Assembly (NCBI GenBank): GCA_028291515.1
Contig: JAQGHU010000114.1
Span: forward strand, 124,001-188,000
Direction of reading: 5' to 3'
From: Schlesneria sp.
GTDB taxonomy: Bacteria; Planctomycetota; Planctomycetia; Planctomycetales; Planctomycetaceae
DNA length: 64,000 bases
Below are positions 1-9,767 of this stretch, piece by piece (within the stretch, counting starts at the first letter, position 1; the number at the start of each line of letters is the position of its first letter). The position numbers were made by a program, and so were the translations under genes. The notes below the pieces were generated by a model. That model was not told the origin of the DNA and did not search any database. It was given only the letters and a program-made list of their open reading frames with translations.

Positions 1-1596
1 TTCGCGCCGACAGTTGGTTTTAATCTGGCGCCGAGCAACATGGTCGGCAGCGCCGTCATCCCCGGTTTCCGGGGCGACGTCTATCCGGCATCCTCCGGCG
101 CGCAGTATCAACATCAGATCCGGCAACAGTACGCGTTTTCGTCATACTCGCCGCAAGTCAGAGCGGCCCGCATGAGCCCACAGTACGTCGCATTGCCGTT
201 GGACGCGGAGGATGTTGCCAAAGCCGTCAAGTACGCTGAGGATCACAGCCTGAAGATCGTCACCAGATCCGGCGGACACCAGTACTGCGGCCTCTCGTCA
301 GGTGGCAATCAAACCTTGCTTCTGGACATGAAGCTTTTCGCGAACGTCGTCTTTTCTCCCTCAATAGGAACTCCAACCCAGGTCACCGCGGGACCGGGTG
401 TCTCACTTAAAGACCTCTCCAAAATGCTGCTCGCCAAGAGGGTCGTGATTCCCCACGGCGAGTGCCCGCTCGTCAGGCTCGGTGGTCACGTGCAGACGGG
501 CGGTATCGGCCACCAACTCCGTAGTCTTGGCGCGACGTTGGACTGGGTCAGTTCTTTCAAGATGGTGACGCGCGACCCGCAGTCTCCCGCAGTCAGCGCG
601 TATGCGGAGCACAAGTTCAACCGGCCGCTGGCGACCGGGGCTCTGTTGACGGACGAGGTGTTCCGGTCAGTGCTCGGTGGCGGCCCGAGCAGTTGGGGCG
701 TCTTGACGGAAATCACCTTCGAGTTGGTCTCTGATGGGACATTTCCCACTTCGGAAGGATATTCACGTAATTACCCGTACGACAGGGATGGATTCAGCGC
801 CGCTATGGATCAACTGCGGCGGTGGGCGGACCGCCAGGCGAGCGGCCAGTTGCTGCAGGGGATTGACCTATTTCTCTCTGTCGTTTCGGGTGACCTTCCC
901 AGACCTGGCGCGCTGCTCATCGAGACGATGTGCAGGGACGCCAGCGGTGTCGACGAAATCAATAGAGTCGTGGATGCCGTTGACGAAGCGATATCCTTCT
1001 TTACCCCGGCTTACAGTACAATTCATGGGCCTGTGGGCCTTTCCGTCATCGCAGACAAGGGTGTTCGTGAGATCGGCGCGTTCGGCCTGCCGGCAAGTGG
1101 CCACGAGTTCGATTTGCCGTACAAGAAGTCTCTGCACATCACGACGACGACGTTCTCGCAGGCCTTCTGTGACCAATTCGTCGACCTCGTCGATACGGTC
1201 TTCAACCATTCCGGCCTGAAGGTGGTGGTCCAGGCCGTCGTCGGTGGCGGCGAGTTCACTGCCAATGGGCAGAAGAATACAACTCGCATGCAACGGCGAG
1301 ACGGCCTGGTACAACTCGTTTTTGACGTGTTCTACGAGGATGGTTTTGAGGCCGTCGCCGAACATTTCCAGGCACAGATGAAGGGGTTGCTGAACCTGTA
1401 TAGCGGCGGCGCAGACCTGCGCATGTTCTGGGGCACGTTTGAGGATGCGAATACAAATGGAACACAACTCGACATGAGCCAGCAACAAGTCCAGAGCTTC
1501 TACTACGATTCACACAACGAGTATGCGCGACTGAAACAGATCAAAACGTCCATCGACCCCGACGATGTTTTCCATACATCCTTTACGGTGCAATAG
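1..1596 (+). CDS. FAD-linked oxidase, berberine-bridge-enzyme (BBE) type, 5' end outside window
   Basis: A PCMH-type flavin oxidase, family-wide oxidising alcohols, sugars or amines with O2 or another acceptor. The frame is open from base 1; the first ATG is at 40 (518 residues from there), so the true start may lie upstream. Counting from that ATG, the FAD domain carries R-S-G-G-H with His80 and later H-G-E-C-P with Cys142, followed by G-G-H-V-Q-T-G-G-I-G. These match the His and Cys that bind FAD bicovalently in BBE enzymes. The C-terminus (Y-x-R-L-x-x-I-K-x-x-I-D-P-D-D-V-F) is the BBE signature. The substrate cannot be read from sequence. No operon partner is visible downstream. Confidence 0.9.
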   Translation, partial: FAPTVGFNLAPSNMVGSAVIPGFRGDVYPASSGAQYQHQIRQQYAFSSYSPQVRAARMSPQYVALPLDAEDVAKAVKYAEDHSLKIVTRSGGHQYCGLSSGGNQTLLLDMKLFANVVFSPSIGTPTQVTAGPGVSLKDLSKMLLAKRVVIPHGECPLVRLGGHVQTGGIGHQLRSLGATLDWVSSFKMVTRDPQSPAVSAYAEHKFNRPLATGALLTDEVFRSVLGGGPSSWGVLTEITFELVSDGTFPTSEGYSRNYPYDRDGFSAAMDQLRRWADRQASGQLLQGIDLFLSVVSGDLPRPGALLIETMCRDASGVDEINRVVDAVDEAISFFTPAYSTIHGPVGLSVIADKGVREIGAFGLPASGHEFDLPYKKSLHITTTTFSQAFCDQFVDLVDTVFNHSGLKVVVQAVVGGGEFTANGQKNTTRMQRRDGLVQLVFDVFYEDGFEAVAEHFQAQMKGLLNLYSGGADLRMFWGTFEDANTNGTQLDMSQQQVQSFYYDSHNEYARLKQIKTSIDPDDVFHTSFTVQ

Positions 1597-1975
1597 CCAG
1601 ACTGATTGGGCCAGCGCATATGACGCGTAAACAACTTCCGCCGGATGAGTGGGCCGCATTTTATGCGCCGATATAGCAAACTAACACCAGATGGCTGCTG
1701 AACCTTGTCGACAGTCACTTCGCTCGAAATGTCGCTTCGAACCAACACGCCGCGCCCGATCTCGAGAAAAACAAGCTGGCATTCGGAATGGCTAAACTCC
1801 TGTCGCCGCGCGATTTCCGCCGCTGTTGTTGATTGCCGGGCTCACAGCTCCTGACCATTCGACAGGTGGCGCATCAGGAAATCAAACACGACAAAAGTTA
1901 CACTATGATTTCCCGCATCGAATCATTTCAGCGCGTTCTTACCGAGCGACCATCTGCATTAACCATATGAGTCTT
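1597..1975. other. No intact gene seen
   Basis: This stretch follows the flavin oxidase. Only short, stop-interrupted frames are present. It appears to be decayed or non-coding sequence and I found no repeat, RNA or promoter I can defend. Confidence 0.4.
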
Positions 1976-2461
1976 TTAGGGCATCGGCCTTTCGCTGTCG
2001 GTCCACTCGCGCGCCTGCTCGAAAATGCGAGTTGGGATCGGAACGCCCAGTTCCGTGGCTCTGTAGACCTCTGCTCGGGACACTGTGTTCGGAAGAAGAA
2101 CGGGCTTTGGAATGATTTCTTGCGCGATGCCGATGGACGGCTTGAACCAAAGCTGGTCGAGCCCTCCGAATCTAGATGCATGTATTCTGATCGTAATCAG
2201 TTGCGGAATGAGTCACAGCGTGAAGGACATATCGAGCAAGGCGGGGTCTTCCAGGTTGACAGGATAGACCCCAATTTGTCGATGGGCGTCACGGCCTGAG
2301 TTTATGAAGTATCTGATGGACGTGCCCATTTCACACGCAGTAGTCATTGGACGTTTGATGGGGCGAGAAATACGGTTACAGAACTTACGCTTTGAGCTCT
2401 CACTATGTGCCTTACCTAGGGCATTCCCAGCGTGATTCTCGATCTCGCGCTATCAACTCAA
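1976..2461 (-). pseudogene. Decayed reading frame, unknown product
   Basis: Read leftwards, one frame is open for about 160 codons from near 2461 to the TAA at 1976-1978, broken by a single in-frame TGA near 2216. The conceptual peptide looks protein-like on both sides of the stop (for example ...N-L-E-D-P-A-L-L-D-M-S-F before it and ...L-G-V-P-I-P-T-R-I-F-E-Q-A-R-E-W after it). I do not recognise the family. One base change would restore the frame. A chance open frame is the alternative. Confidence 0.3.
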
Positions 2462-2501
2462 GGGTGACGCCCTGGGGGTGGGGCAGCGAGACCTGCGCGT
2501 A

Positions 2502-5500
2502 TTAGCGCCGTTCCAACACCACTGCGCCGATGTAGGGCAGGTTCAAAATATCGCCGCTGTGAAGCTGTGCGTCGTAACCCCCGTTGGTTCGTTCCGGTTC
2601 GGATTCCACCTGGAAGACCGGCCAGCTGGAATTGAAGATTTCTTTGTACGAGCCGCCGGGCAAACCCAACCAGCCGCTATCCTGCCGTTGGTTGGCGGTT
2701 CCAAACGTAACCACGACGAACAGCGAGCGCCCGGCGCCGCAACTGAAGGCCAGCGTCCGATGTCCAGTAGCGACGCTCATCACATTGCTGTCGCCGCGCA
2801 GCCCCTTTTGATTGTCGTTGCGCAATCCGATCAGGGAACTGAACCAGGCCAGAACGCGCGTTTGATCGGTCTCCGCGCCGACGTGCGCCTGCGGGTTCGT
2901 CACTGGACCGTTGTTGTCGAACGAGAAGAAGCGAGTCTCCGCAACCTCTTGCCCCATGAACAACATAGGCACGCCGTTGGAAAGGAGCGGCAGGGCGCCG
3001 AATGCTTTGGCCAATTGAAAGCCCAGCCCGAACGGCGGCCGCTTGGCGATTCGCTGGTGCGAGTCTTCTTGGCCGCTGACGAAGTCGTGGCTTTCGCTGT
3101 AGCGGGCCGCTCCCATAAAGGGACGGAAAAAGCTCTGGGGGATTTGCACTTCGCGAGCGAGGTCGCTGACGTGATTTTGATCGCCGTGCCAGACATCGTA
3201 GGAGCAATCCAGCACGCGATAGGCTTCGTCCAAGTGCCAGGTTCCGTCCATGACCCCATCACCCGGCTTGGAGGCATTCCAGTACTCCAAGTCGTTCTCA
3301 GCGACACAGTACGGCCAGCGTTTGCCTTCGGCCGCGGCCGCCATGCGAACCGCATCGCGCAGGATCCGCAAAAAGTCCCAGCCGCCGGCGTTTCCCAAGC
3401 CGGGATTGGCAAGAATGGTCTTCGTATCGTCAAAGCGAAAGCCATCGAGGCCGAATGTGCGAAAGTGATAGACAATCGCTTGGCGGAGAAACTCGATGAC
3501 GACGGGATGCCCGCTGTTCATCTTGTCGCCGAAGTTGTCGCCGTTGCGATAGACGTCGCGGGCGATCTTCATCAGCGGCGAATCGAGCGAGTGGTTGTAG
3601 ACAACGTCCAGAATCACTCCTTTGCCGGCCCCATGTGCCGCGTTGATGAGCCGCGCCAGCGCCGGCGCTCCCCCATATCCGCCATCGATGGCAAAATAAA
3701 ACGCGGTGTTGTAACCCCATGAGTTCGAAGTCTTGAACTCGTTCACGGGCAGCAACTCGAGCGCGGTGACCGGAAGTTCGTGCAGGTATTCGCCGGGGCG
3801 CAAATAATGGGCGATGACGTCGCACCATTCGGCCTGGCCGTGTTTCTGACTGGTGAACCGCTTGACATGCATTTCATAGACCAGCAGCGCGTCCCATCCC
3901 ATCGTATCCCAAGGTGCCTGGTGAGCCGCCGCGCGGACTTTGGCTTCATCCAACACCACGGTCCAGGATTTCGAAGGATCGCTGGGATTGTCGGCGGGCG
4001 ACGTTTCGAAATCGCCCGAATCGAAGACCTCGCGGGCCGCTGGGTCCAACACTTCCTCCACGCCGTTGAGCAGAAAGCGATAGCGAATTCCCGGCGAGGC
4101 AACCGTCGCTGGCACCCTACACCACCAATAGCGAGTATCTTTCGTCAATTGCATCGGCACGGGTGCCAGCCGCTGCGGACCGCCCGCCGCCCCCGCATCG
4201 ACGAGGATTAGCGCGGCGTTCACCGCGTGCGGAGCATGCACGACGAAATAAACTTCGCCTCCAACAACCGTCGGCCCGTGTGGCATCTCGTGGCCGGGAA
4301 AGATGCCCGCATTGATATTCGGCTTGCCAAAGGCAGCTTCCATGACCTTCTTGCGATTGGTCGGCTCCCCAAACTTGGTCGGGCCCTGTAACGAAGTCCC
4401 AAACACCCCTTCGGTTGTGTGGCAGGTGCTGGCGGCAGCGCTCGGAACATAGAAGCGCTTCTTATCGATCCAAGCGTATAATTCATGCTCGTTGCCGCTC
4501 ACTGGTTTTAACCACAGTGCGTTGCGCACGTCCGCCAGCGCCGCCACTTGCGCGACGTAGGTCCCATCGGTCTGTGCTGTGGCTGCAACCGTTTCATGTA
4601 TTGGCCCCAGTTGTGTGGAGGCCTGAATGTTCAGGCCCGCGGCAAAGGCCGTCGAGCCCGGCAGCGGCTGCACGACGATCTTTTCGGTGATCACGGTCGG
4701 CAGCGTCGCCACCCAATCATCTAACCCCACCACGAGCCGCGATGGAACTGAAGTTCCTCCATGTGGCGAAGGAAACGGTCGAATGAAAGGGTAGTCTCCT
4801 TCCATTTGATGCACGGTCAGTGTGTAAACCGAGTCCGGATAGATCTGCGCCGAGTAGATGCCAACCTTGAACAAGGAACTGCCCGCAAAAAGAGACACGG
4901 TCGGCTGTAGTTCTTGATTGGCGTCATCGAACGGATCGTATAAATCCAACTTCGGCGGCGCGACCGTCGCGGGAAACAAAACTTCTACCGGAAAGCCCTG
5001 GAGCGCGAGGGGCGTATGGCGCACGCTGAGTTGGCCGCTCTTCAAAAACAGCTTGTCGCCATCGACCGGACGCCACACGCGGTTCAGCGCGTCGGGCTCC
5101 CACGTTTCGCTGTTACCATGTCGCGCGGTAACGAACTTAAAATGAAATCCCGTCGTCATCCAAGCAGCCAGCGGCAAACTGAAAGTCGAATTGTTGCCCG
5201 TGCGCGAATGCTCACCCACGAACATCGCTGAATTGTTGTGGTAGGGATCCCAAACATATAACTTGCCGCCGACGTAGCGATTAGCAGTGATCAAATCGAT
5301 CGTCACAATCTGGCCCGCGCTAACGGTAACACCCGGCGGAAGCGGATTCTTATAGAGCAACCGACCCGAGGATTCGAAGGCCCAAAGTTCGGTGGGAGCT
5401 GCCACGCGAATGCGACGTGTGAATTCGTCCCCTTCCCACGTCTCTTTGCTGGTGGCGGGATCGGTCGAGCGAAACTTGAATTGCCAATCGCGGGCGTCTC

Positions 5501-5636
5501 CTGTGATCGGCAGCGTAAAATCGATGTGATCGCCCGTGACCACGCCGTCTAAATCGACCACCGCGTGATCGCGCCACAAATGGCATTTATAAGTCAGCGT
5601 TTGGTTGGGAGGAAAGAAATGTGCGACGATAGTCAT
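2502..5636 (-). CDS. GH13 alpha-amylase-family enzyme with N-terminal carbohydrate-binding-like repeats
   Basis: A 1044-residue glycoside hydrolase or transglycosidase of family GH13. About 390 N-terminal residues look like repeated beta-rich modules (Y-K-C-H-L-W-R-D, L-Y-V-W-D-P-Y, K-L-D-L-Y-D-P-F), consistent with starch-binding-type domains. A CBM48-like segment follows around 440-550, then a TIM barrel. The catalytic regions are visible: region I D-V-V-Y-N-H near 678, nucleophile Asp736 in G-F-R-F-D-D, acid/base Glu780 in V-A-E-N-D, and His850-Asp851 in S-E-S-H-D-F. The barrel resembles trehalohydrolases and branching enzymes more than simple amylases. No signal peptide is evident, so an intracellular storage-glucan role is likely but inferred. 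Confidence 0.88.
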   Translation of the reverse strand: MTIVAHFFPPNQTLTYKCHLWRDHAVVDLDGVVTGDHIDFTLPITGDARDWQFKFRSTDPATSKETWEGDEFTRRIRVAAPTELWAFESSGRLLYKNPLPPGVTVSAGQIVTIDLITANRYVGGKLYVWDPYHNNSAMFVGEHSRTGNNSTFSLPLAAWMTTGFHFKFVTARHGNSETWEPDALNRVWRPVDGDKLFLKSGQLSVRHTPLALQGFPVEVLFPATVAPPKLDLYDPFDDANQELQPTVSLFAGSSLFKVGIYSAQIYPDSVYTLTVHQMEGDYPFIRPFPSPHGGTSVPSRLVVGLDDWVATLPTVITEKIVVQPLPGSTAFAAGLNIQASTQLGPIHETVAATAQTDGTYVAQVAALADVRNALWLKPVSGNEHELYAWIDKKRFYVPSAAASTCHTTEGVFGTSLQGPTKFGEPTNRKKVMEAAFGKPNINAGIFPGHEMPHGPTVVGGEVYFVVHAPHAVNAALILVDAGAAGGPQRLAPVPMQLTKDTRYWWCRVPATVASPGIRYRFLLNGVEEVLDPAAREVFDSGDFETSPADNPSDPSKSWTVVLDEAKVRAAAHQAPWDTMGWDALLVYEMHVKRFTSQKHGQAEWCDVIAHYLRPGEYLHELPVTALELLPVNEFKTSNSWGYNTAFYFAIDGGYGGAPALARLINAAHGAGKGVILDVVYNHSLDSPLMKIARDVYRNGDNFGDKMNSGHPVVIEFLRQAIVYHFRTFGLDGFRFDDTKTILANPGLGNAGGWDFLRILRDAVRMAAAAEGKRWPYCVAENDLEYWNASKPGDGVMDGTWHLDEAYRVLDCSYDVWHGDQNHVSDLAREVQIPQSFFRPFMGAARYSESHDFVSGQEDSHQRIAKRPPFGLGFQLAKAFGALPLLSNGVPMLFMGQEVAETRFFSFDNNGPVTNPQAHVGAETDQTRVLAWFSSLIGLRNDNQKGLRGDSNVMSVATGHRTLAFSCGAGRSLFVVVTFGTANQRQDSGWLGLPGGSYKEIFNSSWPVFQVESEPERTNGGYDAQLHSGDILNLPYIGAVVLERR

Positions 5637-6062
5637 AAGCAGGTCCCCAAACCGAACGACTCTTTGAGTTTCACTAATTGAAGTTCCGTGCCACTAGCCT
5701 CGCTGGCACACGACAAAGCCAGTCTAATACCTGCAGCCCGGCGCATCAAACTGATGGCAGAGAATATCACGCCCTCCCTGATGCGGCCTTCTCAATCACA
5801 TGTGTGTCCTCGTTCTCGCTAGACCCAGCAAAATAGACTGCGGGTGTAGACATAGCGACTGTCGTGGCAGCTACTGCTCAGGGTCGCGACGATCGGCCGA
5901 ACGTCAACACCTAGAACAGCGAGATCGTTGTCGCTAACAGAATGTTCGTTGAAGGGGGGCGCATCGGTCCGACACACCGATGTGGATTAGACTGGCGCGC
6001 ATTACTGCTGTCGAACTGGAGGGGGTATGGACTTCCACTACCGCGCATGTCACGCCATAGAC
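5637..6062. other. Intergenic stretch with one hairpin
   Basis: This is the upstream side of the GH13 gene and the downstream side of the lipoprotein gene. It holds the palindromic element at 5962-5982 and no convincing gene. Confidence 0.5.
5962..5982. repeat. Interspersed hairpin element, CCGACAC loop
   Basis: Perfect 7-bp arms CATCGGT and ACCGATG flank the 7-nt loop CCGACAC. It lies about 80 nt past the stop of the lipoprotein gene. The same arm/loop design recurs at 17823, 32670 and, degenerately, 30471. A second loop type with the same arms occurs at 24729, 26386, 28038 and 29497. Confidence 0.75.
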
Positions 6063-6935
6063 TTAACCCCCGCGGTCCCCAGGCGAAAACTTAACTGATC
6101 CCGGGCTGACCAGTGTCTGCGTCTCCTTAATCAGTGTCGACAATTCCAGCACCGTCAGCGTGAATTCGGTAAGCGCCTCCCGCCCCTCGGACTCGACCCA
6201 CACATAACAGTCGCCACTCCGCCCTATATAGCACGCGGCCTTGGGGACGTCCCGCTTGCAGCCGACACAGAACCATCCAGGTTCGATCCGGGCAAGATCG
6301 CGTTGAAGTTTCTCAATTTTTCGCCGGACGTTTTTGGCCAGCGGTGAAAGTTGACGGTCCAAATTGTCGGGCTCCGTCAGAAACTCCGTGTCATTCGTCG
6401 TGATCAACCGGGAATCAAGGGCGCGAGATCCCTTGGTGTCGCGGCCCTCAATTTCGAAGAACAATTCAGACTCGTTTCGCAGGTCGGCATTGGATGCGAA
6501 CTGCTCTTTCAACTCATGCGACAAGTCTTCGAGTAGTTCTGGAGACGGCATCTCAGGTATGCCGGAGGCGCGGCGATAGGCCACTCTGAGCAGTTGCAAT
6601 TCGATCGGATCGATCACAGGGGACATTCCCCATTGCGCAACGGCCGTCCTCGATCCAAAGACTTGGGGCTGAGTGACCGCAGGTGGCCCCAGATCGATCA
6701 ATGCTCCAGCGCTCGCCGAGTCGGTGATCTGGGTCGTTCCCTCGCGCAGGTTGACGTGCCAGGGAATCGCAGCAGGATTCGAAGCGAAAAGGGCGAGGTT
6801 TCCCAGAACCTGTTGGTACTGCAACTCCGGCAGTGTACTTCCCTGGCTGATCGTCCGTTGGCGGAGTCGAGCAGTCATGCAGCCAGTCACGAAGGTAACG
6901 CTGAGAGCGAGCATCATCATCCGAGCCACACGCAT
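6063..6935 (-). CDS. Hypothetical lipoprotein
   Basis: A 290-residue exported protein. The N-terminus is a short basic stretch and hydrophobic core ending V-T-G-C, a lipobox predicting lipidation at Cys19. The body has no domain I recognise. A C-x-x-C (F-C-V-G-C-K) near residue 232 and two further Cys just after it could bind metal or form disulfides. The start is supported by GAGGAG about 6 nt upstream of ATG. The gene stands alone between two intergenic gaps, the upstream one carrying the palindrome at 7069-7088, about 135 nt from the start. Confidence 0.7.
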   Translation of the reverse strand: MRVARMMMLALSVTFVTGCMTARLRQRTISQGSTLPELQYQQVLGNLALFASNPAAIPWHVNLREGTTQITDSASAGALIDLGPPAVTQPQVFGSRTAVAQWGMSPVIDPIELQLLRVAYRRASGIPEMPSPELLEDLSHELKEQFASNADLRNESELFFEIEGRDTKGSRALDSRLITTNDTEFLTEPDNLDRQLSPLAKNVRRKIEKLQRDLARIEPGWFCVGCKRDVPKAACYIGRSGDCYVWVESEGREALTEFTLTVLELSTLIKETQTLVSPGSVKFSPGDRGG

Positions 6936-7068
6936 GATTTACTCCTCACGGCAACTGGTTGTCCCCACCACTTTATCGGCGAGCAATGACACTCGACATG
7001 AGAGTCCGGATGTATATCGCATGGACGGCACACGACTTCAAATGCCTATGACGTAAGAATCTGCTCGG

Positions 7069-7088
7069 TTTGTCATCTCGATGACAAA
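7069..7088. promoter_or_regulatory. Candidate CRP/FNR-family operator
   Basis: Perfect 9-bp arms TTTGTCATC and GATGACAAA are separated by TC, so the core is TGTCA-N6-TGACA. The size and symmetry fit a CRP/FNR-dimer site. The same core with the same right arm recurs at 13225-13240. It sits about 135 nt upstream of the lipoprotein gene and beyond the hydrolase stop. The CRP/FNR-type regulator encoded at 10260-10988 is the natural candidate to bind it. Confidence 0.55.
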
Positions 7089-7139
7089 TCAACCGTCGAG
7101 ACCCGAAGACGAAGTTAGAACGTATCCGAAAAAGTCTTG

Positions 7140-8102
7140 TTACGGGCGGCTTTTCAAGAACCCATCGATCCGCGATGCGATCTCGTTGGCCGCCGTATCC
7201 AACGCAAAATGACCTGCATCGAGCATGTGGATCTCGGCATCGGGAAGATCTTGCTTGAATGCTTGCGGTTCGGTCGACTCAAACGACGGGTCATGCTTGC
7301 CCCAAACAACGAGGGTTCGTGGCCGCGTCTTTCGCATCCATGCCTGCCAGGCAGAATAAGCGGCAACGTTTGTTCGGTAGTCATAAAAGAGATTGATCTG
7401 GATCTCCATTACTCCCGGCCGACTCAGGAATGCATATTCATCCGTCCAGAGATCGGGGTCATAGCGATCGATCTTGGGATCGTTCCCCACATGTCGTCGC
7501 CGTGTCGCTTCGAGTGACAACAGGTTATCGTGCAGTGCCACCTCATGTCGGCCACGGTCATTCCAAAAGGCGCGCCGGGTATCCCAGGTCTTACCAAGTC
7601 CGTCACTATGCGCGACGGCGTTCTGAATGATGAATGCGTCGATTCGATCCGGATGCCTGATTGCCATCCGGAAACCCACCGGTCCGCCATAGTCCTGCAT
7701 GTAGAGTGTGAAATGAGACAGTCCGATCGCTTCGGTAAACTTGTCGATTACCTTCGCCAGACGATCGAACGTATAGTCAAAGTGATCAGGGCCTGGTGCG
7801 TCGCTGTGCCCGAACCCAGGATAGTCTGGAGCGACCAGATGGTATCGATCGCCCAAGCGGGCAAGTAGCGGTTCGAACATTCGCGAGGATGATGGAAAAC
7901 CGTGCAACATCACGATTGTCGGAGCATCTTTAGGACCAGTTTCCCTGTAAAAGATCGTAAGTCCGTCAACTGTGGTGGTACGGTAGTAGACTTGCGTCGC
8001 CATCGCGGGCTCTTCTGCTTCACTACGTGAGTGCGGCAAGAGGGATAGTGCGAAAAGTATCGCTATGACGTCCAGGACCGACTTCAACGATTGCAATCGC
8101 AT
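7140..8102 (-). CDS. Alpha/beta hydrolase, haloalkane-dehalogenase/epoxide-hydrolase-like, probably exported
   Basis: A 320-residue alpha/beta-fold hydrolase. The nucleophile elbow is M-Q-D-Y-G-G with Asp137. Asp rather than Ser marks the haloalkane dehalogenase/epoxide hydrolase branch. The oxyanion motif L-H-G-F-P-S-S-S and the late acid (G-K-H-D-P-S) and His (D-A-G-H-F) are all present. The first ~28 residues look like a signal peptide. The start has AAAGGAA upstream. An internal ATG at residue 34 would give a cytosolic form. It is the last gene of a leftward series after the disulfide reductase, about 145 nt downstream of it. The substrate is unknown. Confidence 0.85.
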   Translation of the reverse strand: MRLQSLKSVLDVIAILFALSLLPHSRSEAEEPAMATQVYYRTTTVDGLTIFYRETGPKDAPTIVMLHGFPSSSRMFEPLLARLGDRYHLVAPDYPGFGHSDAPGPDHFDYTFDRLAKVIDKFTEAIGLSHFTLYMQDYGGPVGFRMAIRHPDRIDAFIIQNAVAHSDGLGKTWDTRRAFWNDRGRHEVALHDNLLSLEATRRRHVGNDPKIDRYDPDLWTDEYAFLSRPGVMEIQINLFYDYRTNVAAYSAWQAWMRKTRPRTLVVWGKHDPSFESTEPQAFKQDLPDAEIHMLDAGHFALDTAANEIASRIDGFLKSRP

Positions 8103-8248
8103 ACCGGTTCCTTTCTAGCACGCATCGCTGCCCGAACCCGATCCGCATGCACCCTCACTCACATACGTGGTGCAGGCGGTCCTCACGACAACGTCCGTTA
8201 TTCGCAGTTTAAGCATTCAAAGCGCACCGTGCGAACTCGGCACCCGGC

Positions 8249-9643
8249 TCAGTTTCGACTCGGAATATCACGGCAAAGGGCGATGAGGCCCTCACACATC
8301 GTGGGATGGGTCATGATCGCGTCGCTCAGCACCGTATAAGGGAGCCCAGCAGTCATCGCCAGTTGAACCGTCGAAATGACATCTCCGGCATGGGGCCCGA
8401 ACGCCGTGAAGCCGAGAATTCTATCGCTGTTGGTATCGATCAGAATCTTGTAGAAGCCGCGCAGCTCAGACATCGTCCAGGCCCGACGGATCGCTGTGAG
8501 CGGAAGCTTGGACAGTCGATACTCGATCCCGCGACTTCGCGCCTGCTTTTCACTGAGACCGACCCGTCCCAATTCCGGGTCGGTAAACAGACAGTAGGGC
8601 ACCAAACGACCTGTAGTCACACGATCGATCCCGGCCAGATTATCTCGGACCACCCGAAAGTCGTCGTAGGCGATATGCGTGAAATGCGGACTGCCCGCGC
8701 AATCTCCTACCGCCCAGACTCCATCCGCGGTCGAGCGAAGACGTTCGTCGACTTTGATGAATCCTTTGCTATCAATCTCTACACCGGCGACCTCCAGCCC
8801 AATGCCGTCGGTATTCGGATAGCGACCACTCGCGACAAGAAGATCTGTGGCTTCGATGACTGCTGACACGCCTTTGCGAGTTACAAACAATCGGACAGTC
8901 TCGCCCGAACGCCCTTCGACGCGGTCAACTTGAGTCTCGGTCAGGACTTCAATTCCTTCATCACGAAAGAGTTGGCCGAGTGCCTCTGTCACATCGTCAT
9001 CTTCGTGATGGGCTAGAGCATCGTTACGTTCGATGATCGTGACGCGACTGCCGAATCTTCGCAGCGTCTGTGCGAATTCAAGCCCGACATAGCCACCGCC
9101 CATCACCACCAGATGGTTGGGGACGTAGTCCAGCTCAAGTGCTTCCACATGCGTCATTGGCTCTGAATCCGTCAGCCCCATGATCGGATCGATCCGCGAA
9201 CGGGAGCCTGTGCTGACCACAATCATTCGTCCGCGCAGCGTGCGGCGACTGCCGTCGGTTTGCCTGACTTCGATCGTTTTTGGCGCGACGAAACGCCCTT
9301 GGCCCATCACGAGTTCAGCGCCGCTCTCTCTAAATTTGTCGTACTGGATTGCAATGATACTATCGACCATTGTCCGTTTACGTTCCCGGACGGCCTGCAT
9401 ATCAATTTTCCAGTCGTTACAGATGACCCCGAACTCGGCGCTTCCGCGAAAATAGCTCGCCACCTTTGCACCGTGAATGACGTTCTTACTGGGCAGGCAG
9501 GCCACGGTCGGGCATGAACCACCGACGTACTGCCGTTCAATAACGGCTGTCCGTTGACCTTGCTTGGCGACTGACCAAGCAATGAATTTCCCCGCGTCGC
9601 CACATCCCAACACCACGACATCGTATTCTTCGACTTGACTCAC
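8249..9643 (-). CDS. FAD-dependent pyridine nucleotide-disulfide oxidoreductase (mercuric reductase/lipoamide dehydrogenase-like)
   Basis: A 464-residue flavoprotein of the class I disulfide reductase family. The N-terminal FAD site is V-V-L-G-C-G-D-A-G; the redox-active pair is C44-P-T-V-A-C49 (C-x4-C); the NAD(P) Rossmann motif is G-G-G-Y-V-G-L-E-F; the C-terminal dimer domain has H-P-T-M-C-E-G, carrying the conserved His. All catalytic parts are there. The usual mercuric reductase C-terminal Cys pair is not obvious, so a thiol or dithiol substrate other than Hg(II) is more likely. GTG is the probable start, with AGGAGG 7 nt upstream. It may be co-transcribed with RidA and the regulator. 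Confidence 0.88.
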   Translation of the reverse strand: MSQVEEYDVVVLGCGDAGKFIAWSVAKQGQRTAVIERQYVGGSCPTVACLPSKNVIHGAKVASYFRGSAEFGVICNDWKIDMQAVRERKRTMVDSIIAIQYDKFRESGAELVMGQGRFVAPKTIEVRQTDGSRRTLRGRMIVVSTGSRSRIDPIMGLTDSEPMTHVEALELDYVPNHLVVMGGGYVGLEFAQTLRRFGSRVTIIERNDALAHHEDDDVTEALGQLFRDEGIEVLTETQVDRVEGRSGETVRLFVTRKGVSAVIEATDLLVASGRYPNTDGIGLEVAGVEIDSKGFIKVDERLRSTADGVWAVGDCAGSPHFTHIAYDDFRVVRDNLAGIDRVTTGRLVPYCLFTDPELGRVGLSEKQARSRGIEYRLSKLPLTAIRRAWTMSELRGFYKILIDTNSDRILGFTAFGPHAGDVISTVQLAMTAGLPYTVLSDAIMTHPTMCEGLIALCRDIPSRN

Positions 9644-9767
9644 GATCGCCTCCTGAGCATTGCTTGTCCTAGAGTCAATTGTTGTCGCGAATCATCCATG
9701 CTGAGCGTTCGGCGTGGTCCAGCGGGATACGCAGACCGTAGCAACTCTGCTGCCCACGATGTGCGAA

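Noticed and set aside
734-1488. Overlapping frames inside the flavin oxidase on both strands
   Set aside because: No ribosome sites or domains; they shadow a well-supported gene.
2478-3722. A 414-codon rightward frame antisense to the GH13 gene
   Set aside because: It is the mirror of a strongly supported glycosidase with all catalytic motifs; long antisense frames are expected in GC-rich coding DNA.
6027-6098. 23-codon frame with GGAGGGGG before ATG
   Set aside because: It runs into the 3' end of the lipoprotein gene on the opposite strand and has no other support.
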